Assembly (NCBI GenBank): GCA_946042285.1
Contig: CAMGDK010000014.1
Coordinates: 1-19,527 of the forward strand
DNA length: 19,527 nucleotides
From: an uncultured Clostridia bacterium
GTDB lineage: Bacteria > Bacillota > Clostridia > Oscillospirales > Acutalibacteraceae
Direction: 5' to 3'
A program made the position numbers and the translations under genes. Below, piece after piece: positions 1-6,687 of this stretch; position 1 is the first letter of the stretch; every line of letters starts with the position of its first letter. The notes below the pieces were generated by a model that worked only from the letters and a program-made list of their open reading frames with translations, searched no databases and had not been told where the DNA came from.

Positions 1-1559
1 TCAAGCCTTGCGCAAATCACTCTCGGCTTTGACCTTTTGATAGTATTAACGAATATCTGCCTTTGTCTTTGACTGTATGTTGAAACATCGTCCGACACAA
101 AAAGCAAACTTCCGCAAATTGAATTTACATCTGCGATAAGCTCTCTTTGAGCTAAATTGAGCTTAATATTATCATCACGAAGAAGGAACACATCGGGATC
201 GTTACGCCATGCTCTGCCGTCAAGATGCCTGCGGAACACGGTGTTCATCAAAGTAAACTGTGTTGAAACATCCTCACGCGAAAAAGCCTTGTTTTCCCAT
301 GTCAAGCCGACATCTGCGCCTATTCTCATATAATCGAACTTGCCGAACGCAGGCGCAAGCGGACATCCGCAGCCTAAAATTATCCTGTCGCCGCAGCACT
401 CCCTCAAAAAATCAACTGCGTCGCACATGATTTCGCCACGAGTTTTGCCATGAATAGGAATAATTGAGCATGCGTAAAGAAAATCGAGCTTAACCATATC
501 GAAGCCCCACTCGTTAAGAACCGTGTCAAAAACAACTCTTATATATTCCCTAACCTCTTCGTTGTATATATCAAGTGCATAGAAGCCGCCCCAATTGTGA
601 GAGGCGTAGTGCGTATGCCCTTTTTTGTCACGGACAAGCCAATCCTTGTGCTTTTTGTAGATATATGACGATGGCACAGCTGCAAACGGAGCAAGCCACA
701 GACCTGCAAGCATTCCCTTTGAATGAATTTCATCGGCAACAGCCTTCATGCCGGACGGGAACTTTTTGCTGTCAGGCAAAAGCCAGTCGCCGACAGCCCT
801 TTCGTAGCCGTCATCAATTTGGAAAATATCTATTTTCTCGCCGATATTTGAAATCGCTTCAAGGTCGCGATTAACAATATCCTCTGTTACATTGGTGTAA
901 TAATTATACCATGTGGTATATCCGCACCTTCTGTCATGCTTAGGCGAAGCAATTTCCATAAGCTCAAAATACTTATCAAATGCACATTCGTAATTATCCT
1001 CAATAACTGCAAGGCTCAAAAGCTCAACAGGAGCATCATAAGAAGCACCCTCAAGCTCCTTTTCAAAGGAAATGATTTCCTTCGATGTGTCAAATGTGAT
1101 AATGGTATAGCCGACTCTTTCATTAAGCGAGCCGAAAAGCCTTATGCCCTCACCGTTTCTGACATAAGCATAGGAATAGCCGTAAAACACTCCCTGCTGC
1201 TGAGGGTATTCGTGAAAGGTTAAGTCGCCTGCACCCCAAATACCGAGAGGGTTAAAGCTCTTTTTTTGAATACCCAAAACCTTTGGATTAAACTCATTCA
1301 TGGAGTCCTTCGGTGCATATTCGCGCGACACAGTCCAGCTTTGATAGCCGTTTACAAAAATCCTTTCATTAGCGCTGATTTTGATTCCCGCGGTAAGCTC
1401 AAGCTTTTCAAATGTGAGTTCGGTATTCGGCACAAGCGTTGCCGATACAATACCGCCTGAGTCCCTGATGATTAAATTAAAATCCTCATTATCAGGTGAT
1501 GTTGTTTCCTTAATTACGCCGTGTGCCGTGTATTTAGAATAAAAGCTAAAATTCATCAT
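1..1559 (-). CDS. Alpha-galactosidase, GH36 family (3' end outside the window)
   Basis: The protein is predicted to hydrolyse terminal alpha-galactosides such as melibiose or raffinose-type sugars. No stop codon is reached; 519 codons are visible. An N-terminal beta-rich domain (about residues 1-200) precedes a (beta/alpha)8 catalytic domain that starts near W217 in TTWYNYYT. The presumed nucleophile is D359 in KLDFLY and the presumed acid/base is D416 in RIGADV; FQIDDGYE and LWLAPF are further GH36 landmarks. The fairly short N-terminal part recalls the compact Thermotoga-type GH36 enzymes of about 550 residues, so most of the protein is probably present. There is no obvious signal peptide, so it is likely cytoplasmic. 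AGGAAGG lies 5-8 bases before two adjacent ATG codons (1559 and 1556); I use the first. It has its own promoter just downstream of pyrG. Exact substrate is inference. Confidence 0.88.
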   Translation of the reverse strand, partial: MMNFSFYSKYTAHGVIKETTSPDNEDFNLIIRDSGGIVSATLVPNTELTFEKLELTAGIKISANERIFVNGYQSWTVSREYAPKDSMNEFNPKVLGIQKKSFNPLGIWGAGDLTFHEYPQQQGVFYGYSYAYVRNGEGIRLFGSLNERVGYTIITFDTSKEIISFEKELEGASYDAPVELLSLAVIEDNYECAFDKYFELMEIASPKHDRRCGYTTWYNYYTNVTEDIVNRDLEAISNIGEKIDIFQIDDGYERAVGDWLLPDSKKFPSGMKAVADEIHSKGMLAGLWLAPFAAVPSSYIYKKHKDWLVRDKKGHTHYASHNWGGFYALDIYNEEVREYIRVVFDTVLNEWGFDMVKLDFLYACSIIPIHGKTRGEIMCDAVDFLRECCGDRIILGCGCPLAPAFGKFDYMRIGADVGLTWENKAFSREDVSTQFTLMNTVFRRHLDGRAWRNDPDVFLLRDDNIKLNLAQRELIADVNSICGSLLFVSDDVSTYSQRQRQIFVNTIKRSKPRVICARL

Positions 1560-1579
1560 TACAACCTTCCTTCTAAATT

Positions 1580-1608
1580 ATGATACCACAAGCACAGAGC
1601 TTTTTCAA
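1580..1608 (-). promoter_or_regulatory. Sigma-A-type promoter of the alpha-galactosidase gene
   Basis: Read on the minus strand, TTGAAA (1603-1608) is separated by 17 bp from TATCAT (1580-1585), with a TG one base before the -10 (extended -10). The predicted start lies near 1573, giving a leader of about 14 bases that contains only the ribosome binding site. It sits in the 69-bp gap after pyrG, where no terminator is visible, so pyrG read-through may add to expression. No clear catabolite-control (cre) site was recognised nearby. Confidence 0.65.
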
Positions 1609-1628
1609 TATTTACCTACCAAGCAGTA

Positions 1629-3254
1629 TTATTTACCTATATGTTTCTTATATGCAGCAGTAACAAATCCACGGAAGAGCGGATGCGGCTTATTCGGTCT
1701 TGACTTGAACTCCGGATGGAACTGACCGGCAACAAACCACGGATGCTCCGGAAGCTCAACCATTTCAACAATGTGATTATCGGGCGATGTGCCTGCAAAA
1801 ATCATGCCTCCTGCCAAAAGAGCATCTCTGTAATCGTTATTAACCTCATATCTGTGTCTGTGACGCTCAAGAATTTCTGCCGAGCCGTAAAGCTCATACG
1901 CCTTTGAATCGGGATTGAGCACACACGGATACTGACCGAGTCGCATTGTTCCTCCCATATCGGTTACATCCTTTTGCTCCGGTAAAATATCAATTACGGG
2001 ATACGGAGTATCGGGATTGATTTCTGCCGAGTTCGCATTATCCATACCGAGAACATTGCGGGCAAACTCTATTATTGCAATTTGCATACCAAGGCAAATA
2101 CCGAGATACGGGATTTTATTCTCTCTTGCATAGCGACAGGCGTTTATCTTGCCCTCAATACCTCTTGAGCCGAATCCGCCCGGAACAAGAATACCATCGA
2201 CATCACCTAAGACAGCGTCAAGGTCTGCACCGTTTTCAAGCGTTTCGGAGTCTATCCAACGAATATCTACCGCGCTGTTCGTTTCAATACCTCCGTGCTT
2301 TAATGCCTCGTTTACGGAGATATACGAATCGTGAAGCTCAACATACTTACCAACCATGGCGATAGTAACTGTCTGCCTTGGATTACGAAGTGCAAAGAGC
2401 ATATTTTCCCAATCGGTCAAATCAGGAGCCTTACATTCAATTCCAAGCTTTTTGATTACAACCTCATCCATTTTTTGCTCCTTGAGCATCATAGGAACGG
2501 CGTAAAGAATATCACAGTTGTTGTTTTCAATAACACATTCCTTTTCAACATTACAGAAAAGTGCAATCTTGCTCTTTATATCCTCCGTAAGCGGATGCTC
2601 TGTACGGCAAACGATAATATCGGGATGAATACCGAGCGAAAGCATTTCCTTAACAGAGTGCTGTGTCGGCTTTGATTTAAGCTCGTCGGATGCGGCAAGG
2701 TAAGGAACGAGAGTAACATGGATGAAAAGGCAATTCTCCCTGCCGAAGTCCGATGCAAACTGACGGATTGCTTCAATAAACGGCTGTGACTCAATATCGC
2801 CGACGGTGCCGCCTATTTCAACAAGGCAAACATCTGCGCCTGTGTCTGCATTTTTTGCAATAGACCTTTTTATCTCGTTTGTTATGTGAGGGATAATCTG
2901 CACTGTTTTACCGCCGTAAACGCCCTTACGCTCATCGGTGATAACCTTCCAGAAAACGCGACCGCTTGTAAGGTTTGAATTTTGCGAAAGACTTTCATCA
3001 ATAAATCGCTCATAGTGACCGAGGTCAAGATCGGTTTCCGCACCGTCATCGGTTACAAAAACCTCACCGTGCTGAACGGGATTCATAGTACCCGGATCGA
3101 CATTTAAGTATGGATCAAGCTTCTGCGCAGTGACCTTGAGTCCCCTCGCCTTAAGCAATCTGCCAAGTGATGCCGCAGTAATGCCCTTGCCCAAGCCCGA
3201 CACAACGCCGCCGGTAATAAATATATACTTTGGCTTGTTTAATATTAGATTCAT
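1629..3254 (-). CDS. pyrG: CTP synthase
   Basis: It converts UTP to CTP using ATP and glutamine, the last step of pyrimidine nucleotide synthesis. The 541-aa length is normal. The N-terminal amidoligase domain (about 1-270) begins with KYIFITGGVVSGLGKG (P-loop) and contains DPYLNVDPGTMNP and the EIGGTVGDIES motif. The C-terminal class I glutamine amidotransferase domain (about 295-541) has catalytic C387 in GICLGMQ and H513/E515 in QFHPEF. The start at 3254 is chosen because GGGGGTT lies 5 bases upstream and the conserved N-terminus begins directly after; a 17-codon upstream extension (from 3305) runs through the leader terminator and is unlikely. It is probably a single-gene unit controlled by the leader described separately, possibly with read-through into the GH36 gene. 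Confidence 0.98.
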   Translation of the reverse strand: MNLILNKPKYIFITGGVVSGLGKGITAASLGRLLKARGLKVTAQKLDPYLNVDPGTMNPVQHGEVFVTDDGAETDLDLGHYERFIDESLSQNSNLTSGRVFWKVITDERKGVYGGKTVQIIPHITNEIKRSIAKNADTGADVCLVEIGGTVGDIESQPFIEAIRQFASDFGRENCLFIHVTLVPYLAASDELKSKPTQHSVKEMLSLGIHPDIIVCRTEHPLTEDIKSKIALFCNVEKECVIENNNCDILYAVPMMLKEQKMDEVVIKKLGIECKAPDLTDWENMLFALRNPRQTVTIAMVGKYVELHDSYISVNEALKHGGIETNSAVDIRWIDSETLENGADLDAVLGDVDGILVPGGFGSRGIEGKINACRYARENKIPYLGICLGMQIAIIEFARNVLGMDNANSAEINPDTPYPVIDILPEQKDVTDMGGTMRLGQYPCVLNPDSKAYELYGSAEILERHRHRYEVNNDYRDALLAGGMIFAGTSPDNHIVEMVELPEHPWFVAGQFHPEFKSRPNKPHPLFRGFVTAAYKKHIGK

Positions 3255-3272
3255 AAAATAACCCCCAATACG

Positions 3273-3316
3273 ACAAAAAATAAAAAAAGAAAAACGGCTG
3301 TACAAAAACAGCCGTT
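3273..3316 (-). terminator. Intrinsic terminator in the pyrG leader (candidate attenuator)
   Basis: On the minus strand a 9-bp stem, AACGGCTGT (3308-3316) with ACAGCCGTT (3293-3301), closes a 6-base loop and is followed by TTTCTTTTTTT and more T. It lies about 5-10 bases after the predicted pyrG start point and about 40 bases before the pyrG ATG. A terminator placed between a promoter and its own gene implies regulated read-through. On the plus strand there is no T tract, so it does not act in that direction. CTP-dependent control is inferred from how pyrG is regulated in other Firmicutes. Confidence 0.75.
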
Positions 3317-3326
3317 GTACTTACAT

Positions 3327-3355
3327 ATTATAGAGCCTTGCTTCTCAAAAATCAA
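3327..3355 (-). promoter_or_regulatory. Sigma-A-type promoter of pyrG
   Basis: On the minus strand TTGATT (3350-3355) is followed after 17 bp by a perfect TATAAT (3327-3332). The predicted start is an A or G near 3320-3321, so the transcript would begin around GUACAACGGC, running directly into the terminator hairpin. The GGGC-type 5' end used for G-reiteration at Bacillus pyrG is not seen. Confidence 0.7.
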
Positions 3356-3403
3356 TATGTTTTTGCAAATTCATACTGATATTTTTGTGATTTGCGAATT
3401 TTT

Positions 3404-3430
3404 ATTCATAATTTATGTAATATTATGAAT
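3404..3430. repeat. 9-bp AT-rich inverted repeat between purH and pyrG
   Basis: ATTCATAAT (3404-3412) and ATTATGAAT (3422-3430) form a perfect dyad with a 9-base centre, about 50 bp upstream of the pyrG -35. In the direction of the flanking minus-strand genes it is followed by A's, not T's, so it is not a standard terminator of purH. It could be a weak hairpin at the purH 3' end or a protein-binding site; no function can be assigned. Confidence 0.35.
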
Positions 3431-3457
3431 ATCACAGTATATTTATGCAATGTTAAA

Positions 3458-4633
3458 TTAGTGGTGGAAGAGGCGGATGCCTGTCATTGTCATTGCGATA
3501 CCGAAGCTGTCGCAGCACTCGATAACTGCCTCATCTCTTACAGAGCCGCCCGGCTGTGCGATATACTTAACGCCTGACTTAACTGCTCTTTCAATATTGT
3601 CTTCAAACGGGAAGAATGCATCCGAGCCGAGAGCAACATTAGTCATCTTCTCGTGCCAAGCCTGCTTCTCCTCCTTGGTGAACGGCTTTGGACATTCAGT
3701 GAAATACCTCTGCCATACGCCGTCCTTGAGCAAATCCTCATACTCATCGGAAATATAAAGGTCGATAGCGTTGTCAGCCTCACATTTTCTGATACCGTCT
3801 ATGAAAGGAAGGTTAAGCACCTTTTCGTTATGACGAAGCCAAAGGTTGTCAGCCTTATTGCCTGCTAATCTTGTGCAGTGAATTCTGCTCTGCTGACCTG
3901 CGCCGACACCGATTGTCTGTCCGCCCATAGCATAACAAACCGAATTTGACTGTGTATATTTAAGTGTAATCATTGAAATGAGAAGGTCAATCTTTGCGAT
4001 TTCCGGAATATCCTTGATTTTTGTAGGCATATCGTTGAAGAGGTCCATTGTGATTTCGGCATCGTTGCGCTTTTGCTCAAACTTTATGCCAAACACCTGC
4101 TTTGTCTCCGTAAGCTCAGGCTCGTAATCGGCATCAACCTTGATTATGAGATAATTGCCTCTTCTTTTTGCCTTGAGAATTTCGAGAGCCTCATCTGTAT
4201 ATGACGGAGCAATAATACCGTCGCTGACCTCTTTTACAAGGAAATTTGCAACAGAAGCGTCACATTCGTCGCTCAATGCGGCAAAGTCGCCGAATGATGA
4301 AACGCGGTCGCATCCTCTTGCTCTTACATAAGCCTGCGCAATCGGTGAAAGCTCAAGTCCGTCAGGCACCATGCAAACCCTGCGCTCAACCTCGTCAAGC
4401 GGCTTTGCAACTGCTGCACCTGCCGGCGAAACATGCTTGAATGAAGCGGCACTCGGGAGTCCGGTTGCCTTTTTAAGCTCCTTAACAAGCTGCCATGAAT
4501 TAAAGGCATCAAGTAAATTTATATAGCCTGCTGCACCATTGAGAATTTCAAACGGAAGCTCCTTACCGTCCATGTGAATTCTTGCAGGATTTTGATTTGG
4601 GTTACAGCCGTATTTAAGCTTATACTCTGTCAT
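3458..4633 (-). CDS. purH: Stand-alone AICAR transformylase (PurH formyltransferase domain only)
   Basis: It transfers the formyl group of 10-formyl-tetrahydrofolate to AICAR, giving FAICAR, the penultimate step of IMP synthesis. The 391 aa correspond to the C-terminal domain of ordinary PurH. Catalytic K66-H67 sit in SFKHVSPAGAA; RGCDRVSSFGDFAAL, GGQTIGVGAGQQSR, GSDAFFPFEDN and the C-terminal RLFHH are family landmarks. The N-terminal IMP cyclohydrolase (MGS-like) domain is absent, and the N-terminus MTEYKLKYGCNPNQNP is the family's usual beginning for the short form, with AAGGAAGG 8 bases before the ATG, so this is not a truncation. A separate cyclohydrolase must exist elsewhere in the genome; none is in this window. 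It is transcribed divergently from the ATP-grasp pair. Confidence 0.93.
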   Translation of the reverse strand: MTEYKLKYGCNPNQNPARIHMDGKELPFEILNGAAGYINLLDAFNSWQLVKELKKATGLPSAASFKHVSPAGAAVAKPLDEVERRVCMVPDGLELSPIAQAYVRARGCDRVSSFGDFAALSDECDASVANFLVKEVSDGIIAPSYTDEALEILKAKRRGNYLIIKVDADYEPELTETKQVFGIKFEQKRNDAEITMDLFNDMPTKIKDIPEIAKIDLLISMITLKYTQSNSVCYAMGGQTIGVGAGQQSRIHCTRLAGNKADNLWLRHNEKVLNLPFIDGIRKCEADNAIDLYISDEYEDLLKDGVWQRYFTECPKPFTKEEKQAWHEKMTNVALGSDAFFPFEDNIERAVKSGVKYIAQPGGSVRDEAVIECCDSFGIAMTMTGIRLFHH

Positions 4634-4666
4634 AATTTTGACCTTCCTTTTAGAAATATTATCGCT

Positions 4667-4695
4667 ATTTTATACCATATTGTTGAAAATTGCAA
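4667..4695 (-). promoter_or_regulatory. purH promoter
   Basis: On the minus strand TTGCAA (4690-4695) and TAAAAT (4667-4672) are separated by 17 bp. The predicted start lies near 4660, about 27 bases upstream of the purH ATG. Its -35 box lies one base from the -35 box of the divergent plus-strand promoter. No PurR-box-like sequence was recognised in the gap. Confidence 0.6.
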
Positions 4696-4711
4696 GTCGG
4701 TTTGATAGAAT
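4683..4711 (+). promoter_or_regulatory. Promoter of the ATP-grasp pair
   Basis: TTGAAA (4683-4688) is followed after 17 bp by TAGAAT (4706-4711). The predicted start is near 4718, giving a leader of about 25 bases with the ribosome binding site GGTGGT at 4733-4738. The -35 region directly abuts that of the divergent purH promoter, so the two may compete for polymerase or share one regulator. Confidence 0.6.
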
Positions 4712-4742
4712 AAAACTCCAATAAGTTCAAATGGTGGTAAAT

Positions 4743-5564
4743 ATGACCGGAATTTTAGCAGTAAATCACTTTCTCACGGGTGAAAAATTCGACACGCTTC
4801 ACAGACATTTGGTAAGCACTGCCGAAAAAATGAATATCCATCTTGTGCCTCGCACCAACATGGAGCTTGCCTTAGACAGCAATATCAATGCAGATTTTGT
4901 TTTGTTTTGGGACAAGGACATTAACCTTGCAAGGCGGCTTGAAAAGCAGGGATTAAGATTGTTTAACAGTGCCGATTCTATCGAAAAATGCGACGATAAG
5001 GCAAGGACATATATTGAGCTTGACGGCATCGTGCCGCAGCCTCAAACAATGATTGCACCGAAGACTTTTTTCAAATCGGACATGGAAATGTTTGTTGACG
5101 GCGCTATTGACGCACTCGGCTTGCCTATCGTATTTAAGGAGTGCTTCGGCTCATTCGGCGCGCAGGTTTATCTTTGCAATACGAAGCAGGAAATTATCTC
5201 TCACATCGGCACAACACCGTTTATTCTTCAAAAATTCATCAAGGAAAGCAGTGGCAGGGACAAGCGAATTGAGATTGTCGGCGGTAGGTGTGTCTGCGCA
5301 GTCAGACGGAAAAATGATAATGACTTTCGCTCAAATGTCACTAACGGCGGTGCTATGACAAAATGTGAAGCGACCTTATGTGAAATCGAAACGGCAATAA
5401 AAGCATGTGACGCTCTCGGTCTTGATTTCGGCGGTGTTGATATTCTTGACAACGGTGATGTTTGCGAGGTCAACTCAAATGCTCACATTATCAACATTAT
5501 GGACTCAAGCGGGATTGATATTGCGCCTATCATTTTTAATCACATTACGGAGAAAATCGTATGA
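4743..5564 (+). CDS. RimK-like ATP-grasp ligase, first of a tandem pair
   Basis: It is a predicted ATP-dependent carboxylate-amine ligase of the ATP-grasp superfamily; substrate unknown. The protein is 273 aa. An N-terminal pre-ATP-grasp domain (about 1-85) contains DKDINLARRLEKQGLRLFNS, as in RimK relatives. The ATP-grasp domain has K132 in VFKECFGS, a lid loop near 134-142, hinge LQKF (162-165), a RSNVTNGG segment (196-203) and metal ligands D233 and E242-V-N244, all apparently intact. The start at 4743 is preferred over 4731 because GGTGGT sits 4 bases before it and the upstream ATG overlaps that site. The stop overlaps the next start (ATGA). No acetyltransferase, peptide precursor or transporter lies next to it, so S6 modification, cofactor glutamylation or dipeptide synthesis are all only possibilities. 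Confidence 0.85.
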   Translation: MTGILAVNHFLTGEKFDTLHRHLVSTAEKMNIHLVPRTNMELALDSNINADFVLFWDKDINLARRLEKQGLRLFNSADSIEKCDDKARTYIELDGIVPQPQTMIAPKTFFKSDMEMFVDGAIDALGLPIVFKECFGSFGAQVYLCNTKQEIISHIGTTPFILQKFIKESSGRDKRIEIVGGRCVCAVRRKNDNDFRSNVTNGGAMTKCEATLCEIETAIKACDALGLDFGGVDILDNGDVCEVNSNAHIINIMDSSGIDIAPIIFNHITEKIV

Positions 5565-6280
5565 GCGGAGTTTTGATTTATACTGACGAGGAAGCAAAAA
5601 GAAACTCCTTTGCAATCGAGAAATACAGGAGCCTTCTTGATATTAAGGTTGTTGACGAAGCATACAACGGCGATGCCGATTATGCTATTAACAGGACTAA
5701 TGATTGCAGGATTGCAAGGCGCTTTGAGGACAGGGGTATAAGAGTATTTAACTCATTTGAGCTTTCAAGAATTGCAAACGACAAGCAGCTTTGCTATGAT
5801 ATTATGGATAAAAACGGTGTGCCGATTATGGAAACGAGATATACCGGTGTGCCGTTTGTGAAAAAGCCGATTAACAGTCACGGAGGAATAGGTGTTGAGC
5901 TTTTGAATATTCAAGAGGAGCACGCCGAGGGCTTTGTTTATCAAAAGCCGTGCGACACTCTTGGCAGAGATTTGCGCGTGTGGGCAATCGGCGGTGAAAT
6001 AATCACATCCATTCTTCGCGAAAGCAAAACAGACTTTCGTTCAAATTTCTGTCTCGGCGGCAACGCTGTTCCCTACACGATGAACGACGAGGAATTAAAG
6101 CTTGTAAAAAAGGTTATCGACCTTGCAAACGGGGACTACATAGGCGTTGATTTTTTGTTTGACAACGGCAGACTTGTCTTCAACGAAATCGAGGATACCG
6201 TCGGTGCAAGAATGGTTTATGCAAAAACCGATATTGACATAATCGGGCTTTACTGTGAATATATCAAATCGAATATATGA
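5561..6280 (+). CDS. RimK-like ATP-grasp protein, second of the pair, with altered metal-site motif
   Basis: This 239-aa paralogue of the preceding protein shares the RR-F/L-E-x-x-G-x-R-x-FNS segment near 53-65, R136-DLR and the DFRSN-x-x-x-GG block (158-167). Lysines near 101-102 (VKKPINSHGGIGV) would bind ATP. Metal ligands are D197 and E209, but the usual Asn of the E-x-N motif is Glu (NEIED, 208-212). The N-terminal domain is shorter than in its partner. The ATG overlaps the upstream TGA (ATGA), so translation is coupled and the two products are probably made in equal amounts and may form a complex or act in sequence. It could be a ligase with different specificity or a partly degenerate partner; substrate unknown. 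Confidence 0.85.
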   Translation: MSGVLIYTDEEAKRNSFAIEKYRSLLDIKVVDEAYNGDADYAINRTNDCRIARRFEDRGIRVFNSFELSRIANDKQLCYDIMDKNGVPIMETRYTGVPFVKKPINSHGGIGVELLNIQEEHAEGFVYQKPCDTLGRDLRVWAIGGEIITSILRESKTDFRSNFCLGGNAVPYTMNDEELKLVKKVIDLANGDYIGVDFLFDNGRLVFNEIEDTVGARMVYAKTDIDIIGLYCEYIKSNI

Positions 6281-6281
6281 C

Positions 6282-6319
6282 AAAAAAAGAACAGATAGGA
6301 AATCCTACCTGTTCTTTTT
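6282..6319. terminator. Bidirectional terminator between ATP-grasp pair and tRNA genes
   Basis: AAAAAGAACAGATAGGA (6284-6300) pairs with TCCTACCTGTTCTTTTT (6303-6319) with one A-C mismatch and a 2-base turn. On the plus strand the stem ends in T's after the ATP-grasp genes; on the minus strand it follows the CCA of tRNA-Glu directly and ends in a run of seven T's. It serves both converging units. Confidence 0.85.
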
Positions 6320-6393
6320 GGTGACCCGGACGGGAATTGAACCCGTGTTACCGCCGTGAAAGGGCGGTGTCTTAACCTCTTGACCACCGGGCC
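6319..6393 (-). tRNA. tRNA-Glu (anticodon TTC)
   Basis: On the minus strand a complete cloverleaf is visible: acceptor GGCCCGG with CCGGGTC (one G-U pair), D-arm GTCAAGAGGTTAAGAC, anticodon stem CCGCC/GGCGG with loop CTTTCAC (anticodon TTC at 6358-6360), T-arm with GTTCAAT, discriminator A at 6322 and encoded CCA (6319-6321). Length is 72 nt plus CCA, the normal size for bacterial tRNA-Glu. It is separated from tRNA-Met by 2 bases and is cotranscribed with it. Confidence 0.97.
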
Positions 6394-6395
6394 GT

Positions 6396-6472
6396 TGGTG
6401 GCTTTAACTGGATTCGAACCAGTGACACTGCGGGTATGAACCGCATGCTCTAGCCAACTGAGCTATAAAGCC
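6396..6472 (-). tRNA. tRNA-Met, elongator type (anticodon CAT)
   Basis: On the minus strand acceptor GGCTTTA pairs with TAAAGCC, the D-arm is AGCTCAGTTGGCTAGAGC, the anticodon stem is TGCGG/CCGCA with loop TTCATAC (CAT at 6436-6438), and the T-arm has GTTCGAATC. Discriminator A (6399) is followed by encoded CCA (6396-6398). The fully paired 1-72 position excludes an initiator tRNA. The GGTTCATACCC anticodon arm resembles elongator tRNA-Met more than the lysidine-modified tRNA-Ile2. Confidence 0.95.
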
Positions 6473-6513
6473 ATGTGCTTTTTGACTTAAGTGATGTCTC
6501 AAGTGCAAGCAAG

Positions 6514-6542
6514 ATTATATATTATAAATCACAATTTGTCAA
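6514..6542 (-). promoter_or_regulatory. Consensus promoter of the tRNA-Met/tRNA-Glu unit
   Basis: On the minus strand TTGACA (6537-6542) is followed after exactly 17 bp by TATAAT (6514-6519), a perfect sigma-A promoter as expected for stable RNA genes. A second TATAAT lies 9 bases further upstream but has no suitably spaced -35. The predicted start near 6507 leaves about 35 bases of 5' leader before the mature tRNA-Met. Confidence 0.85.
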
Positions 6543-6578
6543 TAGTTTTTTTCTCAAAATGAACTTTTTGCTAAAATT

Positions 6579-6618
6579 CATACAAATGTTTGACTTGAGT
6601 GTGTGATAGTGGTATCAT
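6579..6618 (+). promoter_or_regulatory. lexA promoter with overlapping candidate SOS box
   Basis: TTGACT (6590-6595) and TATCAT (6613-6618) are separated by 17 bp. The 14-mer CATACAAATGTTTG (6579-6592) overlaps the -35; compared with the Gram-positive LexA box CGAAC-N4-GTTYG it matches the right half and centre, and deviates at two bases in the left half. This position would give autorepression. The predicted start is near 6625, about 63 bases before the lexA ATG. Confidence 0.6.
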
Positions 6619-6687
6619 TAGTGTATAAAATTATTGGCTTATAATAAAAGGAAATTTAAGGCACATAATAAAAAAACGGAGGAAAAT

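Noticed and set aside
3255..3305. Longer pyrG start giving a 558-residue protein
   Set aside because: The extra codons pass through the leader terminator, and the conserved N-terminus plus a strong ribosome binding site fit the start at 3254.
3273..3321. Bacillus-type pyrG G-reiteration control
   Set aside because: No GGGC sequence is present at the predicted transcript start; only an attenuator-like layout can be claimed.
3404..3430. AT-rich inverted repeat as the purH terminator
   Set aside because: Read on the minus strand the stem is followed by A's; the T's lie on the wrong side.
6396..6472. tRNA-Ile2 or initiator tRNA-Met for the CAT anticodon
   Set aside because: The 1-72 pair is a normal G-C, which excludes the initiator, and the anticodon arm resembles elongator Met.
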